Assembly (NCBI RefSeq): GCF_029784135.1
Contig: NC_073745.1
Span: 43,879,521-43,943,520 of the forward strand
Length of the DNA: 64,000 nt
Direction: 5' to 3'
From: Toxorhynchites rutilus septentrionalis
Taxonomy: Eukaryota; Arthropoda; Insecta; Diptera; Culicidae
Made by a program: the position numbers and the translations under genes. Position 1 is the stretch's first letter. The number at the start of each line of letters is the position of its first letter. The notes under the pieces were generated by a model. That model did no database searches. It saw only the letters and a list, made by a program, of their open reading frames with translations, and had not been told where the DNA came from. This document shows, piece after piece, positions 45,585 through 57,232 of the stretch.

Positions 45585-46850
45585 CAATCAAAGCATTATA
45601 ATTTAATTTTATATTCATAGTTCTGTTTCACAATCTTTCGCCATCTGTCACACAGCTTAATATTCTATCCTCCCAGAACATGTTTTTTTTCCTCGTCGAA
45701 AACTGCTGCGAGCCATACATGTGAGAAACAGGTTACTTGGTAGTAGCTCATCATACGGAATCCATACCAAATCCCACCATAAACAGAGTATATCTCCCTT
45801 CGGGCGCAGACCGGATAAGTAGAAGAATTACTAAGCATGGTATAAATCCTCGCATAAGCGGAAATGCTAGTGTTTCGCCTGATTTTTTGATCGTTTACAC
45901 TTTTTCCGAGAAACGTACAGCATCACTACAGTCAATGCAGAGAAATCAATATTCAAATTTTCACTGTATTCATCATCCATGCTTTGGAATGAATCTTTCA
46001 TCAACAATTACGAAAAGCATATCAGCAGTGGAAAACTTGTTGAATTTTTCCTAATTTTTATTATATTTAGTACGGTTATAGATATATTGACCATAGTCCC
46101 ATCATTAAAGTTGATTCTACTTCGAACCAGACGAACCAACTAAATATAAAGTGTTTTATATTGACTGTAGATTCAAAAAATTTCTCTTGAGTAATTTTAC
46201 ACTCTGAAACGTATTCCTACATTAATAACTCTGGGATACATCTACATACAAATTATCCTCAATAAAGCAATGTTGTTCCTCAAACTTAATCTCGTTGTAA
46301 TTTCATAAATTCGTCAGACAATCTGGTTTCATAAAATTTTCTAGCACTGTTTTGGAAAGTCACGAAACAATTGAGGGTAGAGATAAAAAAAAGCTTTGCG
46401 TCTAGATAATTTCACTTAATGTAAGATATATACAAGTGTGATCCGGAGAACTATCATGACAGAAAACATTAGCATGGAAACCAGTATGTTTATAACGAAT
46501 AATGTAAAGAGTACAAAAATCAGGAAAAATCAGGATAAATTGAGTGTTCGTCAGGGTATCAGGGAGCGTGCTAAAAAGTCTGGGAAATCCTGAAAAATCA
46601 GGCAGGTTGGCATCTCTGATGACGACGCAAAACATTCACAAGTTGGAGATTGTCAATTCTAAGCCGAAACGGTCAAACCACAGCCGATCGAATATTCGAG
46701 GACTCACCATATAAACTACGTAACGATAATAACGTTAGTACCACTCGATTTTTTCGAAATTCCAATGATAATGATATGATATTGTAAATGTAAAAAACAG
46801 ATTTTTTTTTAAATTTTACCTCTCTTAGAATATGTGAATAGTCTGATCAT
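45585..46850. other. No gene identified
   Basis: AT-rich. The end at 46515-46620, rich in TCAGG and ending in GGTTGGCATCTCTGA, is a probable repeat terminus (see 43989-44060). An open frame of 105 codons at 45737-46054 has no recognisable motif. Confidence 0.4.
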
Positions 46851-46851
46851 T

Positions 46852-46895
46852 TGTCGAAGATTTTCTTGGATGGCACTAACGTTCCCAGTGGAACT
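46852..46895 (-). mobile_element. SINE 3' end fragment
   Basis: GGATGGCACTAACGTTCC, followed by GTGGAACTTTCGG, matches the 3' region of the SINE at 39955-40205 in the same orientation. It abuts the Tc1-like remnant. Confidence 0.55.
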
Positions 46896-46909
46896 TTCGG
46901 AACATGTAG

Positions 46910-47645
46910 TGCTCAATTATTTGACGAATTGTCATGGATACGGTATGAAGGAGAGAGCTCCACGTAAATCGAAGCTCTCTGACCGGGATAAGCGGGAAAT
47001 AGTTAGAACAGCTTCGAATACCTCAAAATTGCTTATGCAAATAATGCAATATTTCAATTTAAATGTTATTGGGGTGACAATTCGTCAAGTTTTGGTACAA
47101 AATCCTCACATAAAGAGGTCAAAGGTCAAAGATCTTCATCTTACACCATCTCACATCGGAAGACGTCTGAGTTTTAACAAAGCTCACATAAACCTACAGT
47201 GGGACATGATATGTTGTGACAAAGAACATTTCCAAAATAATACATTTTGCTATATACGAAAAGTTATTCAATGTATAGGGTCTCTTAACTGACGAAATAA
47301 AGTTCAATTAGGATGGTCTTGATGGTTTCAGCGGGTACTGGCGTGATTTACGAAAGAAGGAACAGTATTTTTCAAACAGGAATTTTGGTGGAGGCTTGTG
47401 CATGGTTTGGGTGGGATTCTGTGCAACCGGAAAGCTCAAGGTAGCTTTCAAATTATTCAAGGATTACATACAAGTTCTGGAATCCTCTCTCCTACCGTTT
47501 TTGCTACTGAGGGAACGATTTCAGTTTTAAATTTTATTTTGACATGCTCGTTAATTTTGATATGCATGCTAATTACAGCTCTACTAAAGTGCAGGATGAC
47601 TCACAAGTCCTGAAATTCTCCAATGCAACCACTTGGAGAGGAAAG
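46910..47645 (+). pseudogene. Tc1-type transposase remnant
   Basis: Plus-strand pieces: LSDRDKREIVRTASNTSKLLMQI and VTIRQVLVQNPHIKRSKVK (paired DNA-binding region), LTPSHIGRRLSFNKAHINLQWD (linker before the first catalytic Asp), then in other frames KVQLGW..GFSGYWRDL and NFGGGLCMVWVGF..TGKLKVAF, typical of Tc1 catalytic cores. Several stops and shifts break it, and the C-terminal acidic motif is not recognisable. No terminal repeats were identified. It differs from the Tc1-like element at 23454-25057. Confidence 0.75.
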
Positions 47646-48757
47646 CACATCCGATGTTTCGACGTAAGATTACGTCTTTCGGGAACATATTGGGGTACAA
47701 ATTGAAAATCGTGAAAATCGTGAAAATTTTCCAATTTCAAACGCATATTGCTCAGTCATTTCATGATGGATTAATGAAATTTTTGCGTCAATCGATTTCG
47801 GTACTCCATAACAATTTTTTATATTGAAGAAAATAATATATGTCATGAAACTAACTATCGATAAATTGAAAAATCTCAACCCCTATCCTAAAGGAAATAC
47901 CCACTTTTGATTGGTCGTAATTGACGACACATGCGGCGGGTCCCTAACAGAGACATCAAAACAAAGCTGCCTGTGGGGAAAACGACATTGCAAATATATG
48001 CAAGTCGGGGGTATTTTTATATTGCAAGTAAGGTGAGTGATACGATGAATACTAGCAAATAAAATTTATATTTGGAACTTTAATGTTGATGACTTCGTGA
48101 AATTTCATATCAATGACCGATTGTGTATTGTGAAAAATTTAGCACCAGTGTAAGTGTAAAATTGTATATGGTAGCGGTTGTGTTAAAAATGACTTGATAT
48201 ATGAAACGATTTATTTCAATTTTCATAAATAAAAACAAAGGTGTGTTCCCGCTCGAGAACGGGTCGTTTCGTTTAAGCTGTCTATTTTTTTGTATTCATT
48301 TTCACCCATGGAAAGTTTATACGACGGAAAAAACTGGAAAAGTGAAGAAATATTAGAAAAAGTGATTTCCAATATGCTCTACATATAGTGTTAGTTGTTG
48401 TTAGTCCAATCAAAATTCGCATGGGGTTGAATAAACACTCATAAAGTAAAAATTATAAAAGAAAATTACCTTTTCCATTTAAAATATGTTTTCTCTATAT
48501 ATTAAAATAACATTATTTTTACTGATGAGAAAAATTGATAATTGTGTTCGGTATTGGTGATTATCTTATATTACATTGGTCAGTTTTTTTTTTCTTTATT
48601 TCATCCATACATAACACAGGAGGTATTTCGTCTAGGATCACAGAGGGCGGTTTTCATTATGTCTCGTTCCACTTCGGTATCTTTTATCTGATACGCACCA
48701 TCCAACGACTGTTTACCATCCTTCTGTCATCATTACTCGGTAAACACTGGTGGAGTG
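47646..48757. other. No gene identified; contains dispersed palindromic motif
   Basis: GACGTAAGATTACGTC at 47661-47676, followed by TTTC, is a further member of the GACGTAGGACTACGTC motif set. The rest is AT-rich, without coding or repeat homology visible here. Confidence 0.45.
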
Positions 48758-49586
48758 AACAAATAATACCCAACAACCAAACAAAACGGTCTTTTTCAGA
48801 GCCTCCAAATCATTATCAATAAGTTTAACGATGTAATTCTTCAAACATATCCAAAATCAACATATAGTCTAACGGAATCCTACGTCAACTATGCGGTCGT
48901 GTATCGGACAGAACCATCCTGTGACTTTTTTTTATCTAATCTGTTTATTTTTATTAGGCTCATCATATGGGGATGTTTAACAGGATGGGTCTTGGAACGC
49001 TACCCAAATAAACACCGGTATCATCTCTCAACGTTCCGGAACAGGGATTCTTCAGGAATATTCTTGCAATATGGTATTATTTGGTTTGAAAACCCCATTA
49101 AATGACTGACAATCATCTTTTCTAACAAATTCTATATAGCTTCAGTAATGGTGGGATCTTTGGTGGGATCTGGTGGGATCTTAACAAATAATACCCAACA
49201 ACCAAACAAAACGGTCTTTTTCAGAGCCTCCAAATCATTATCAATAAGTTTAACGATGTAATTCTTCAAACATATCCAAAATCAACATATAGTCTAACGG
49301 AATCCTACGTCAACTATGCGGTCGTGTATCGGACAGAACCATCCTGTGACTTTTTTTTATCTAATCTGTTTATTTTTATTAGGCTCATCATATGGGGATG
49401 TTTAACAGGATGGGTCTTGGAACGCTACCCAAATAAACACCGGTATCATCTCTCAACGTTCCGGAACAGGGATTCTTCAGGAATTTTCTTGCAATATGGT
49501 ATTATTTGGTTTGAAAACCCCATTAAATGACTGACAATCATCTTTTCTAACAAATTCTATATAGCTTCAGTAATGGTGGGATCTTT
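48758..49586. repeat. Recent tandem duplication, 425-bp unit
   Basis: 48758-49182 and 49183-49586 are almost identical; I see one substitution (GGAATATTC against GGAATTTTC) plus extra copies of GGTGGGATCT at the junction. Each unit contains GGAATCCTACGTCAACTATG and a T run followed by ATCTAATCTGTTTATTTTTA, the latter resembling a minus-strand LINE tail. Each also carries the same spurious 68-codon frame. Confidence 0.95.
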
Positions 49587-49619
49587 AACATATTTATGAA
49601 CTACGGCGTTTAACTATTT

Positions 49620-49695
49620 GTGGTCGTCTGTCTGCTCTCAGCCACCAAACCTTTTCTACCGTTCTGGTCGTTTGTCTGCTCTCAGCCACCACAGC
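49620..49695. repeat. Short tandem duplication (~44 bp)
   Basis: GGTCGTCTGTCTGCTCTCAG with CCACCA is followed by GGTCGTTTGTCTGCTCTCAG with CCACCA about 44 bp later. Confidence 0.8.
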
Positions 49696-50084
49696 AAGAA
49701 ACCATGCTTATCTTATATTTTACTCAACCAAGTATCAGTTTATGCTTTTCCTAAACGAAGCTTGATGTCTAGGAACCTGTTCACAAATCAATACGGTGCT
49801 CCCATGAGTAATGGATAACGGTACAAAGTAGTCACCCACACAAAACAACACACAGTGCGTTGAATGCATAGGAATGTGAGACAACAATCATTACAGCAGG
49901 ACTAAGCCATTGTAAAACTTTGGTGTGATGGATATGATTGTTCATAAGTATCAGAACTACTGTTAACATAAATGTCTCATGATATTTGAATAATCGCATA
50001 AGTATCTCAAGCGACAAACCGTTTGATCATTTCGGATACGCAGACATTATTATTTGAGTAACTACTGGTTCAAATTATGTTTCA

Positions 50085-50086
<2 letters not shown>
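49696..50086. other. No gene identified
   Basis: No repeat or coding signal noted between the short duplication and the AT tract. Confidence 0.4.

Positions 50087-50150
<64 letters not shown>
50087..50150. repeat. (AT)n microsatellite, ~64 bp
   Basis: Uninterrupted AT dinucleotides directly next to the ACTCGATT repeat copy B. Confidence 0.95.
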
Positions 50151-50153
<3 letters not shown>

Positions 50154-50975
50154 GGACTGGATTATATACAGTCTCTGATTTCTTTTCACTGTATAGATAT
50201 AATCGAATCCTGTATATAATGGAGTCAAAAAAAAAAATTTTATTTCATTCGTTTTTTATGCATGTACTTTGCGTTTTTTTAAATATAAAAGAAGATCCAT
50301 CCCCTTAAAGTCTGAAACAACCTTTCTCACACAAAAAAAAATTATCCACATTTTCTCAGCAGGTGATAGACGAGCATATTCGATGAAAAAATCTTCCTAC
50401 ACATATGTTTGAATTACAACAGAGTTATAGAACTTTTTTTTTGTTTCGGGCTCTGTACGCTAAGGAAGACGATTTTGTTACTTTCATTTGGAAGATGAGA
50501 AAATTTAGTACAGTATATAGTAGTGGAACATCTAAATTAGTGGATTTTAATAACATTTTGGAAGTGAAAAACTTATAAGTTAATAATTTTGAACGTGTTA
50601 TTATCAATTCTATCCTAGAAAATTATATTTAAATTGATTGTTTCTATCAACTAAATTGAAGCTCTCTAATCGTTCTACAATTTGTTCTTTGACACAAAAC
50701 GTATATTCTTCTTATTTTGGCTGCAAGATCAATATAAACCATTCCTGATGAAAATTCAAGCAAAATCTTCAAAAATAATGATTTTTACCCACTGTACATG
50801 TAATAGCCACTTAAATTTCACCTTAACGTTGAAAAGTTACATTTTTTCTTGAAATAAGTCATATTTGAATTTAAAAAAATATTTTTTTCCAAACTGTATT
50901 TAATCGAGTCCAAAATTGTATATAATCGAATCACATATAGTTGAGTCTGTATATAATCGGTGTTGCAAGCACTGG
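50151..50975 (-). repeat. ACTCGATTATATACA repeat family, copy B, near full length
   Basis: The minus strand begins near 50970 with ATTATATACAGACTCAACTA and related phrases, and continues through AAGAACAAATTGTAGAACGA and TGTTCCACTACTATATACTG. It ends near 50160 with GATTCGATTATATCTATACAG and a GAAAAGAAATCAGAGACTG phrase. Both termini carry the TCGATTATATACA-type phrase. It is about 820 bp, with no open frame. Copies A (35555) and C (38065) match parts of it. Confidence 0.75.
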
Positions 50976-50996
50976 TAGACGCAAGTTATAGTAAGG

Positions 50997-52170
50997 TAGG
51001 GCGGGGCTAGTTGGTCATAGGGGTAAGTTGGTCAGTGATGATATCTTGGATTCTGAGCGTCCCAAAAATTAGCGATCTATGGATAAAAAATAGCGAATTG
51101 CTGATGCAATAAAATAATAAATTGGAAAAACTTTTTATTAAGTAGGTTAAAAAATACGAACATGATGCCAATTTTTCCGAAAATAATTCACTCAAAAATC
51201 AAAAGTATTATAAAATTGGGATTGAAAATGTTCAATAATCATGAAAAAATCGGTCCTAACGTAAAATAAAAGTTTTTTGTATGTATTAGTTTTAAATGTT
51301 AAAAAAAATTAAATTTATTTTTATTGAATTTTCAAGAATATTCTTTTTCATATATGCAGCCATTCCATGCCAAACCGACATAATGGTTCTCAGCCTTCCA
51401 TGAAAAGTGGTAGTGTTGTTCTTTATCGCAAAATATTAGATCTGTATTTTTTTATTTTTTCATTAGAGTGCCCTTTTCCATTTTAGGGAGTTTCGAAAAA
51501 TCAATTTTATCGCTTTCTATTGATTTATCGATTTCTATTACGCAGACTCAATACTCAATATTAATATCACACACAGCGGTTTTTCTCGATACGAAGTCCA
51601 AGAGCAAAATCACTTCGGAATGGGGGATGGTGCATTGTGAATGAAAAACGTCGCACATCGCAATTCCATTCTGCTCGAAACTTTAAATCCAATCCAAATA
51701 ATTCATGCCGTCTGGGGGAGAGCGTTTTTTTTGCATCACGGTAACACATTGTTGTTGGTTTTTATGCATTGCCAAAGGATAGTTCTTTAGATAGTTATTG
51801 GTATGGTGCGATTGTTAATATTTTTTAATTTATAATTATTATGGCGAAACGCATATATAACATTACTTTTGACCGTAGTGTGTCTGCTGCGAAAAAAACC
51901 GTCGTATCAGTTCGCTGGTTTTGATTATATAATTGGTTTTTTTCAGGCGATATGACTACAACAACAACAATATTGACTCGTTATTACAAGATATTTTCGA
52001 TCGAATTTGGAATCTGGAAACCAAATCTGTAATGTGAGTCTGTCATAATCCAATTCAGAAATTGTCATCAATTTTTAGTCATTCACAAGCTTCTTCGAAA
52101 TTTATACAAATATGTAAGCAGTGTTTGGAAATCTGTGAACCACAATATGTCATGATACTTACCAATCACA
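50997..52170. other. Noncoding; starts with phrase-repeat terminus
   Basis: 50997-51036 reads GCGGGGCTAGTTGGTCATAG then GGGTAAGTTGGTCAG: the phrase AGTTGGTCA occurs twice, like the ends of the elements at 30480, 31668 and 52173. The opposite end was not found. The rest is AT-rich without coding motif. Confidence 0.45.
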
Positions 52171-52172
52171 TA

Positions 52173-53683
52173 TAGGGGAGAGTCGGGAAAGACGGACAGG
52201 GTAAGAAAGACGGATACTCCTGTAAAATTGATAAACTACATTTTTGTTTTAAATTTTATTGATGTACAAACTTGCAATACAGTGTATCAATACCTTTGAC
52301 ACTTACTGTGTAGTCCTAGTTGGCTTTTTGTTAAAATTGTAAATAATAACAAAAAAAGTAATCTACAAAGAGCAGCTCGATGTAAATTTTCGTCCGCAGA
52401 AAATAAGGTTCTCATTGGTATCGGGTATTTTTCGTTACGTGAGTATTTTACCATCACTTCTCTTCCAGTTTAGCGAATCAGCGGTGAAGTTTTACTTCAG
52501 AAATATTGTTGAAAATTAAATACTAGTCATGTCGGGTAAGACGGACACTCCACCGACAAAAGACAAACATTTTGTTTTAAAAACAATTTGATTATCTCCT
52601 CCTTCTTTTATTAACAGATGTCCACTAACTACGTTTGCAAGTCTTTCTAGGTGATTTTAGTCTAGCCTTTTTGTTAGATCATTTTTAAGGCATATTTAAA
52701 GACCTCCTAAACTTATCGAGTACCTACACTTGAATTTTCAGTTAGTGTCTATCTTTCCCACCCCTGGTGTCCATCTTTTCCGCTAAGTGTCCATCTTTCC
52801 CGACTCAATCTAATATTTTTAAAAATGCCGGACAAATTCATTTTTCAAAATTTCTGCCCCAAAGATAAATTTAATTTTTAAAAAGGGACCTAGACTATCA
52901 ATTTCTGGTGAGATAGATACACCCAGGTTTTTTACGCGGTTTTTTTGTGCGGTTATTTACGGCGTTTTTTTCCGCGGATTTTCTCGATATTTTTTACGCG
53001 GTTTTTTTTACACGGTGCCCGCTTAAAAGAATACCAGTGCAGTATCACATCTCTCCCTCAACTCACATTTCTCTCTTACACTCCCTCAGAGCATATTACG
53101 GTAATTAGTTAATGTACTAATTAGCGCTATGCTCCGTCACTTATGAAGGAAATTGGTGCCGCACCTTATCATGATACTTACGTGGATTTTAGGTGATGGG
53201 TAACGGGGAGCTCACCGGGCGGTACAACGGGACGGGGCTTTTACGGGCAGCGATTCCTGAACGTCTTTCCCTGTCTACTTAACCCTGAACGGTCCAGCAG
53301 TAGTACTGCACGTGCATCGGCAGTAGAGTGTACAAATCACAAGGAAATCTTCTAGCAACAGCAGATGACCTCATTTGTGAGGGAAACCGAATTAAAGCTA
53401 CCAGTAACCAACGAAAACGCAGGAAAAAATACGGGTTTTCGGAATCGAGCAACACTCAACTATTCACTCCCGTTTTACGTGACCATTGGATATCTATCAT
53501 TAGGTGACATGGTTTTTTACGCGGATTTTCGAATTAACGCGGATTTTCCAAATAACGCGGTTTTTTTACGAGGTACGTATCCCCCGCGTAAAAAAAAACC
53601 TGGGTGTATATATTTTTTTGTGAAATTCACAAAAAGAATCAACTTTTACTTAGGGTGTCCGTCTGTACCACCCTTCCCCTTAT
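52173..53683. mobile_element. Outer MITE-like element with AAGACGGACA phrase repeats
   Basis: The left end TATAGGGGAGAGTCGGGAAAG, then GACGGACAGGGTAAGAAAGACGG, pairs with the right end (53651-53683, complement AAGGGGAAGGGTGG..AGACGGACACCCTAAG). Internal phrases GTCGGGTAAGACGGACACTC (52532) and GTCCATCTTTCCCGACTC (52788) repeat the same words. TA-rich flanks. It is interrupted by the MITE at 52920-53606. Confidence 0.65.
52920..53606. mobile_element. Nested MITE with CACCCAGGTTTTTTACGCGG ends, 687 bp
   Basis: Left CACCCAGGTTTTTTACGCGG and right CCGCGTAAAAAAAAACCTGGGTG are inverted, with TA at both borders (52918-52919, 53607-53608). Further TTTACGCGG phrases repeat inside both ends (52968-53005 and 53516-53570). 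There is no transposase. TA flanking suggests mobilisation by a Tc1/mariner-type enzyme, but the family is not identified. Confidence 0.85.
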
Positions 53684-53940
53684 ATAACCGAAAATAAGTG
53701 GGTGCATGTGGATACCTGAACGGAATAAGATTATTCACTTTTGTTACACAAAATGAATGAATGAAGCCTGTAAATTGAATATTCGAGCTGAATCTTACAA
53801 CGAACAGCTCGTTTGATGATTATATACAGCTTTAAACCGCACACATCACCTTTGTATCTATCGCGAATCACTGCTGTACAAACAAGTGCAGAACGATGAT
53901 GATACATAAAGAACTACAAACGTCATTATCCTGTCATGTG
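53684..53940. other. No gene identified
   Basis: A short intervening segment without recognisable features. Confidence 0.4.
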
Positions 53941-53949
53941 TTTTCGAAC

Positions 53950-54325
53950 GCCGAGTACGATATACGGTGGTGTACAGAAAAACGGAGTATGGAGAAGGAG
54001 AATGAACCACGAACTGGCGCAACTCTACGGCGAACCCAGCATCCAGAAAGTCGCCAAGGCTGGACGAGTGCGATGAGCAGGGCATGTTGCAAGATTGCCG
54101 GACAGCAGCCCTGCAAAGATTCGCATCGAATCCGGTAGTAACAAGAAGGGGAGAGGAGCCCAGCGAACGAGGTGGTTGGACCAGGTGGAGCAGGACTTGA
54201 CAAGAATCAGTGCAGCCGGGTGTTGGAGAACTGCAGCCATGAACCGGGTTTATTGGAGAAGAGTAGTGAATCAGATCTAATCTCAATGGGATGTAGAGTC
54301 ATAGTAAATAAATAAAAATCCTGTC
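53950..54325 (+). mobile_element. RTE-clade LINE 3' remnant (JAM1-like)
   Basis: Plus-strand frames give RTIYGGVQKNGVWRRRMNHELA, QLYGEPSIQKVAKAGRVR, a stop, then AGHVARLPDSSPAKIRIE and GAQRTRWLDQVEQDL..GCWRTAAMNRVYWRRVVNQI before the stop. This is the characteristic C-terminal end of RTE-type LINEs in mosquitoes. A TAAATAAATAAAAA tail follows at about 54306. The reverse transcriptase itself is absent, so this is a strongly 5'-truncated copy. Confidence 0.85.
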
Positions 54326-54740
54326 ATCATCAGCGGCGAGCAGTGAATGAAGGCAGAACTAAAACGAAAGAGCTCTGTGTTACTAGCAACACTTTGAGAT
54401 CTACATGAGCGCATATTTCATCGCAAGTGGGATACTGTTGTTGATGGTTCTATTGCCTGACACGCCAAAGTAATTTTTGTTTGCAACATACAAATGCGAA
54501 TAAAATTGCGAGATATAATTCCACTCTGAACAGTACTGAAGAGGGGTTCGAAATGTATCGAATGGGAGACAAAGAAGAACATAAATTTGCTGCACCGGAA
54601 GCGAACAAAACTTTTTGATTCGCATGCTTGTGTATCATGAAGTGCTAACCGAAGTAGAGTTTTCTCGTTCTTGTTTTTGTCATGTTTCGTAGCATGTAAC
54701 AAAATACGAATGCCACTGAGAGAAATGACTTCTGAAAGGT
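54326..54740. other. No gene identified
   Basis: Several short minus-strand frames overlap (54401-54702), and none has a domain. Confidence 0.4.
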
Positions 54741-57232
54741 CATATGGTCGGTGTTAAACCAAACCGGACCATGTGATACATATTTTTATGATTTCGAGAA
54801 AAACGAACTTGAAGATTGATGCTATAAGGGGTTTTCGTTGAACATTCAAAACAATTTCGATACTTTATTCCTGCTGCACGCATGATTATTCAAATCTGAT
54901 AAATGTGGTATATAGCCTACGAAATGCTTAACCTAATGCCGAGTTATACTCGACATTTGAATGATTCTATATCGTTTAGACAAATGGGTTGAAACGAACA
55001 ATTTGCTTTCAGATACGCAGTTTGGGTTCAGAAGAGGTAAAGGAACGATGTATGGTCTAGCGTTGCTCTCGTTTGAAATTCAAATAGCATTTGTTCGTAA
55101 AGAACACATGGCTTCGATTTTCCTTGATATCAAAGGGGCTTTTGATTCTGTTTCTGTTGATATATTATCAGATAAACTTCATGATTGTGGGCTCTCGCCA
55201 ACTTTAAATAATTATTTGTATAATTTGCTGTCAGAATAACACATGAGTTTTGCTCATGGAAATTTAGCAGTCTCCCGACTAAGCTATATGGGCCTTCCAC
55301 AAGGTTCATGTTTGATTATACATATAACTTTTATGTTAATGACATCGATAATTGTCTTTCGAGACATTGCACGCTACGTCAACTTGCAGATGATGGAGTG
55401 GTTTCCATTAGGGGATCCTCCTCCACCGATCTGCAAAGACCATTACATGATACTTTGTACAATGTGTCCACATGGGCAAAAAAAAGCACAAACCCGCAAT
55501 ATTTCCGCTTCATTTATTCGGCAAAACAGTAACCCACTCTATGAATTTCAAATATCTTGGTGTCTATTTTGATTCTAGATGTACTTGGGGCGTATGCGTA
55601 TCTGAAACAGAAATATCTACAGAGAATCTACTTCCTCAAGACAATATCATGGTGGGGTGCCCATCCAGGAGACCTTGTAAGTTTATACAAAACAACGATA
55701 TTATCGGTCCTCGAGTACGGTAGTTTTTGCTTCCGAACGGCAGCTGAGACTCATATTCTTAAGATGGAGCGAATACAATATCGTTGCTTGCGTATTGCTT
55801 TAGGTTGCATACAACCGACTCATACGATGGGTCTTGAAGTTCTGGCTGGAGTTCTTCCTCTGCCTCTTCGATTTATAGAATTATCATACAGATATCTCAT
55901 TCGCTGTAAGATTATGAATCCATTGGTAATTGATAATTTCGAACAACTTCTTCAATTGAATCCAGAGTCAAGGTTCACCACCTTATATGTAGAGTTCCGT
56001 ACACAAGGATTGCAACCTTCGTCAAGCATCATAAACCAAAACTATCTATCGTACTTCTTCTACGCTGTAAATTTCAATCTAACCATGCATCAAGAAATAA
56101 CCGATATTCCAGAACATACACGTTTTGTGATTATCCCACAGATGATTTCTTCGAAATTTGGGGAAATAAGTTCTGATAGAATGTTTTTTACTGATGGATC
56201 ATGCATTAATGGCTCCACTGGTTTTGGTATATTTAACGAAAACTTCAGTGCCTATTATAGGTTGAGAAATCCCTGCTCGGTGTACGTTGCGGAAATGGCT
56301 GCAATCTTTCACGCTTTGGAGAAAATTGAATCCGTGTCTATCACTATTTTATCTATTCAGATAGCCTCAGCTCAATAGAAGCTATCCGTTCGATAAAACC
56401 TATAAGAGCCACATGTTATTTTCTTATGAGAACAAGACAGCTCTTGGGTAGACTAGTGGAAAAATCTTATAAGATTGCATTAGCCCAGCCCATTGCGCCA
56501 TTCCAGGTAACGAGAAAGCGGACTCGTTAGCTAAGCTCGGAGCCTTGGAAGGTACCGTTTTTGAGCGACAAATAACCTATCATGAATTCTTTTGTACTCC
56601 TCGTAGTTATGTACTCTCCAATTGGTAACACAATTGGAGTGAAGATAATATGGGTCACTGGTTACATACAATTATTCCCAAGGTATCGACGAACGCATGG
56701 TTCAAGTGATTGAATGTAGGTCGGGACTTCATTCGCGTGATGTCCCAACTCATGTCTAATCATCACTTGTTAGATGCACATCTGTATCGCATTGGGATCG
56801 TTGATAGTAATATTTGCGTCTATGGTGATGGTTATCATGACATCGAGCATGTGTTCTGGTCCTGTGTTAAACTTTCATTCTGCCAGGGCTCATTCATCGG
56901 ATTCACTGAGGGCACTAGGAAGGCAATCTGACTTACCGGTTAGAGACATCTTAGCTAGTCGCGACCTCAACCTTATGCTTTCCTTTTACCAACTTCTCAA
57001 AAGAAATGATATCTCTGTATGATTCCATCCTTCCTCATCAAACCAAACTAACCCACTCGCTCCATCCTACTCCCAAATCCTAATCCTATCCAATTAATCT
57101 AGTGTTAGATTGACTCTGTAAACGTTAGATAATAAGTAATTGAGTCTGATTAATAAACGGTTTTGGAAAAAAAAATAACTCGACATTTTTAATTTTGCGA
57201 CTTTTTCCCCTCTGACTTAACATCGACCATAT
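54741..57232. mobile_element. MITE (~260 bp) split by a LINE insertion
   Basis: Left end CATATGGTCGGTGTTAAACC and right end complement ATATGGTCGATGTTAAGTCAG are inverted repeats. Without the LINE at 54959-57177 the element would be about 260 bp. The order of internal phrases agrees with the uninterrupted relative at 23295-23453. Confidence 0.72.
54959..57177 (+). mobile_element. 5'-truncated LINE with RT and RNase H (I-superfamily type)
   Basis: Flanked by an 11-bp target duplication ACTCGACATTT (54948-54958 and 57178-57188) and ending in an A run, as expected of target-primed reverse transcription. Coding pieces: RT (LSDTQFGFRRGKGTMYG, IFLDIKGAFDSVSVD, GLPQGSCL, then a QLADDGVVS box in another frame), a linker (CLRIALGCIQPTHTMGLEVLAGVLPLPLR), RNase H (MFFTDGSCINGSTGFG; YVAEMAAIFHALEKI; SDSLSSIEAI in another frame; GNEKADSLAKLG), and a C-terminal segment with DIEHVFWSC. 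RNase H after RT points to the I/LOA-type group. Multiple frameshifts are present. The endonuclease is absent through 5' truncation. Confidence 0.9.

Noticed and set aside
53858..54286. 142-aa minus-strand frame
   Set aside because: Shadow of the plus-strand RTE C-terminal remnant.
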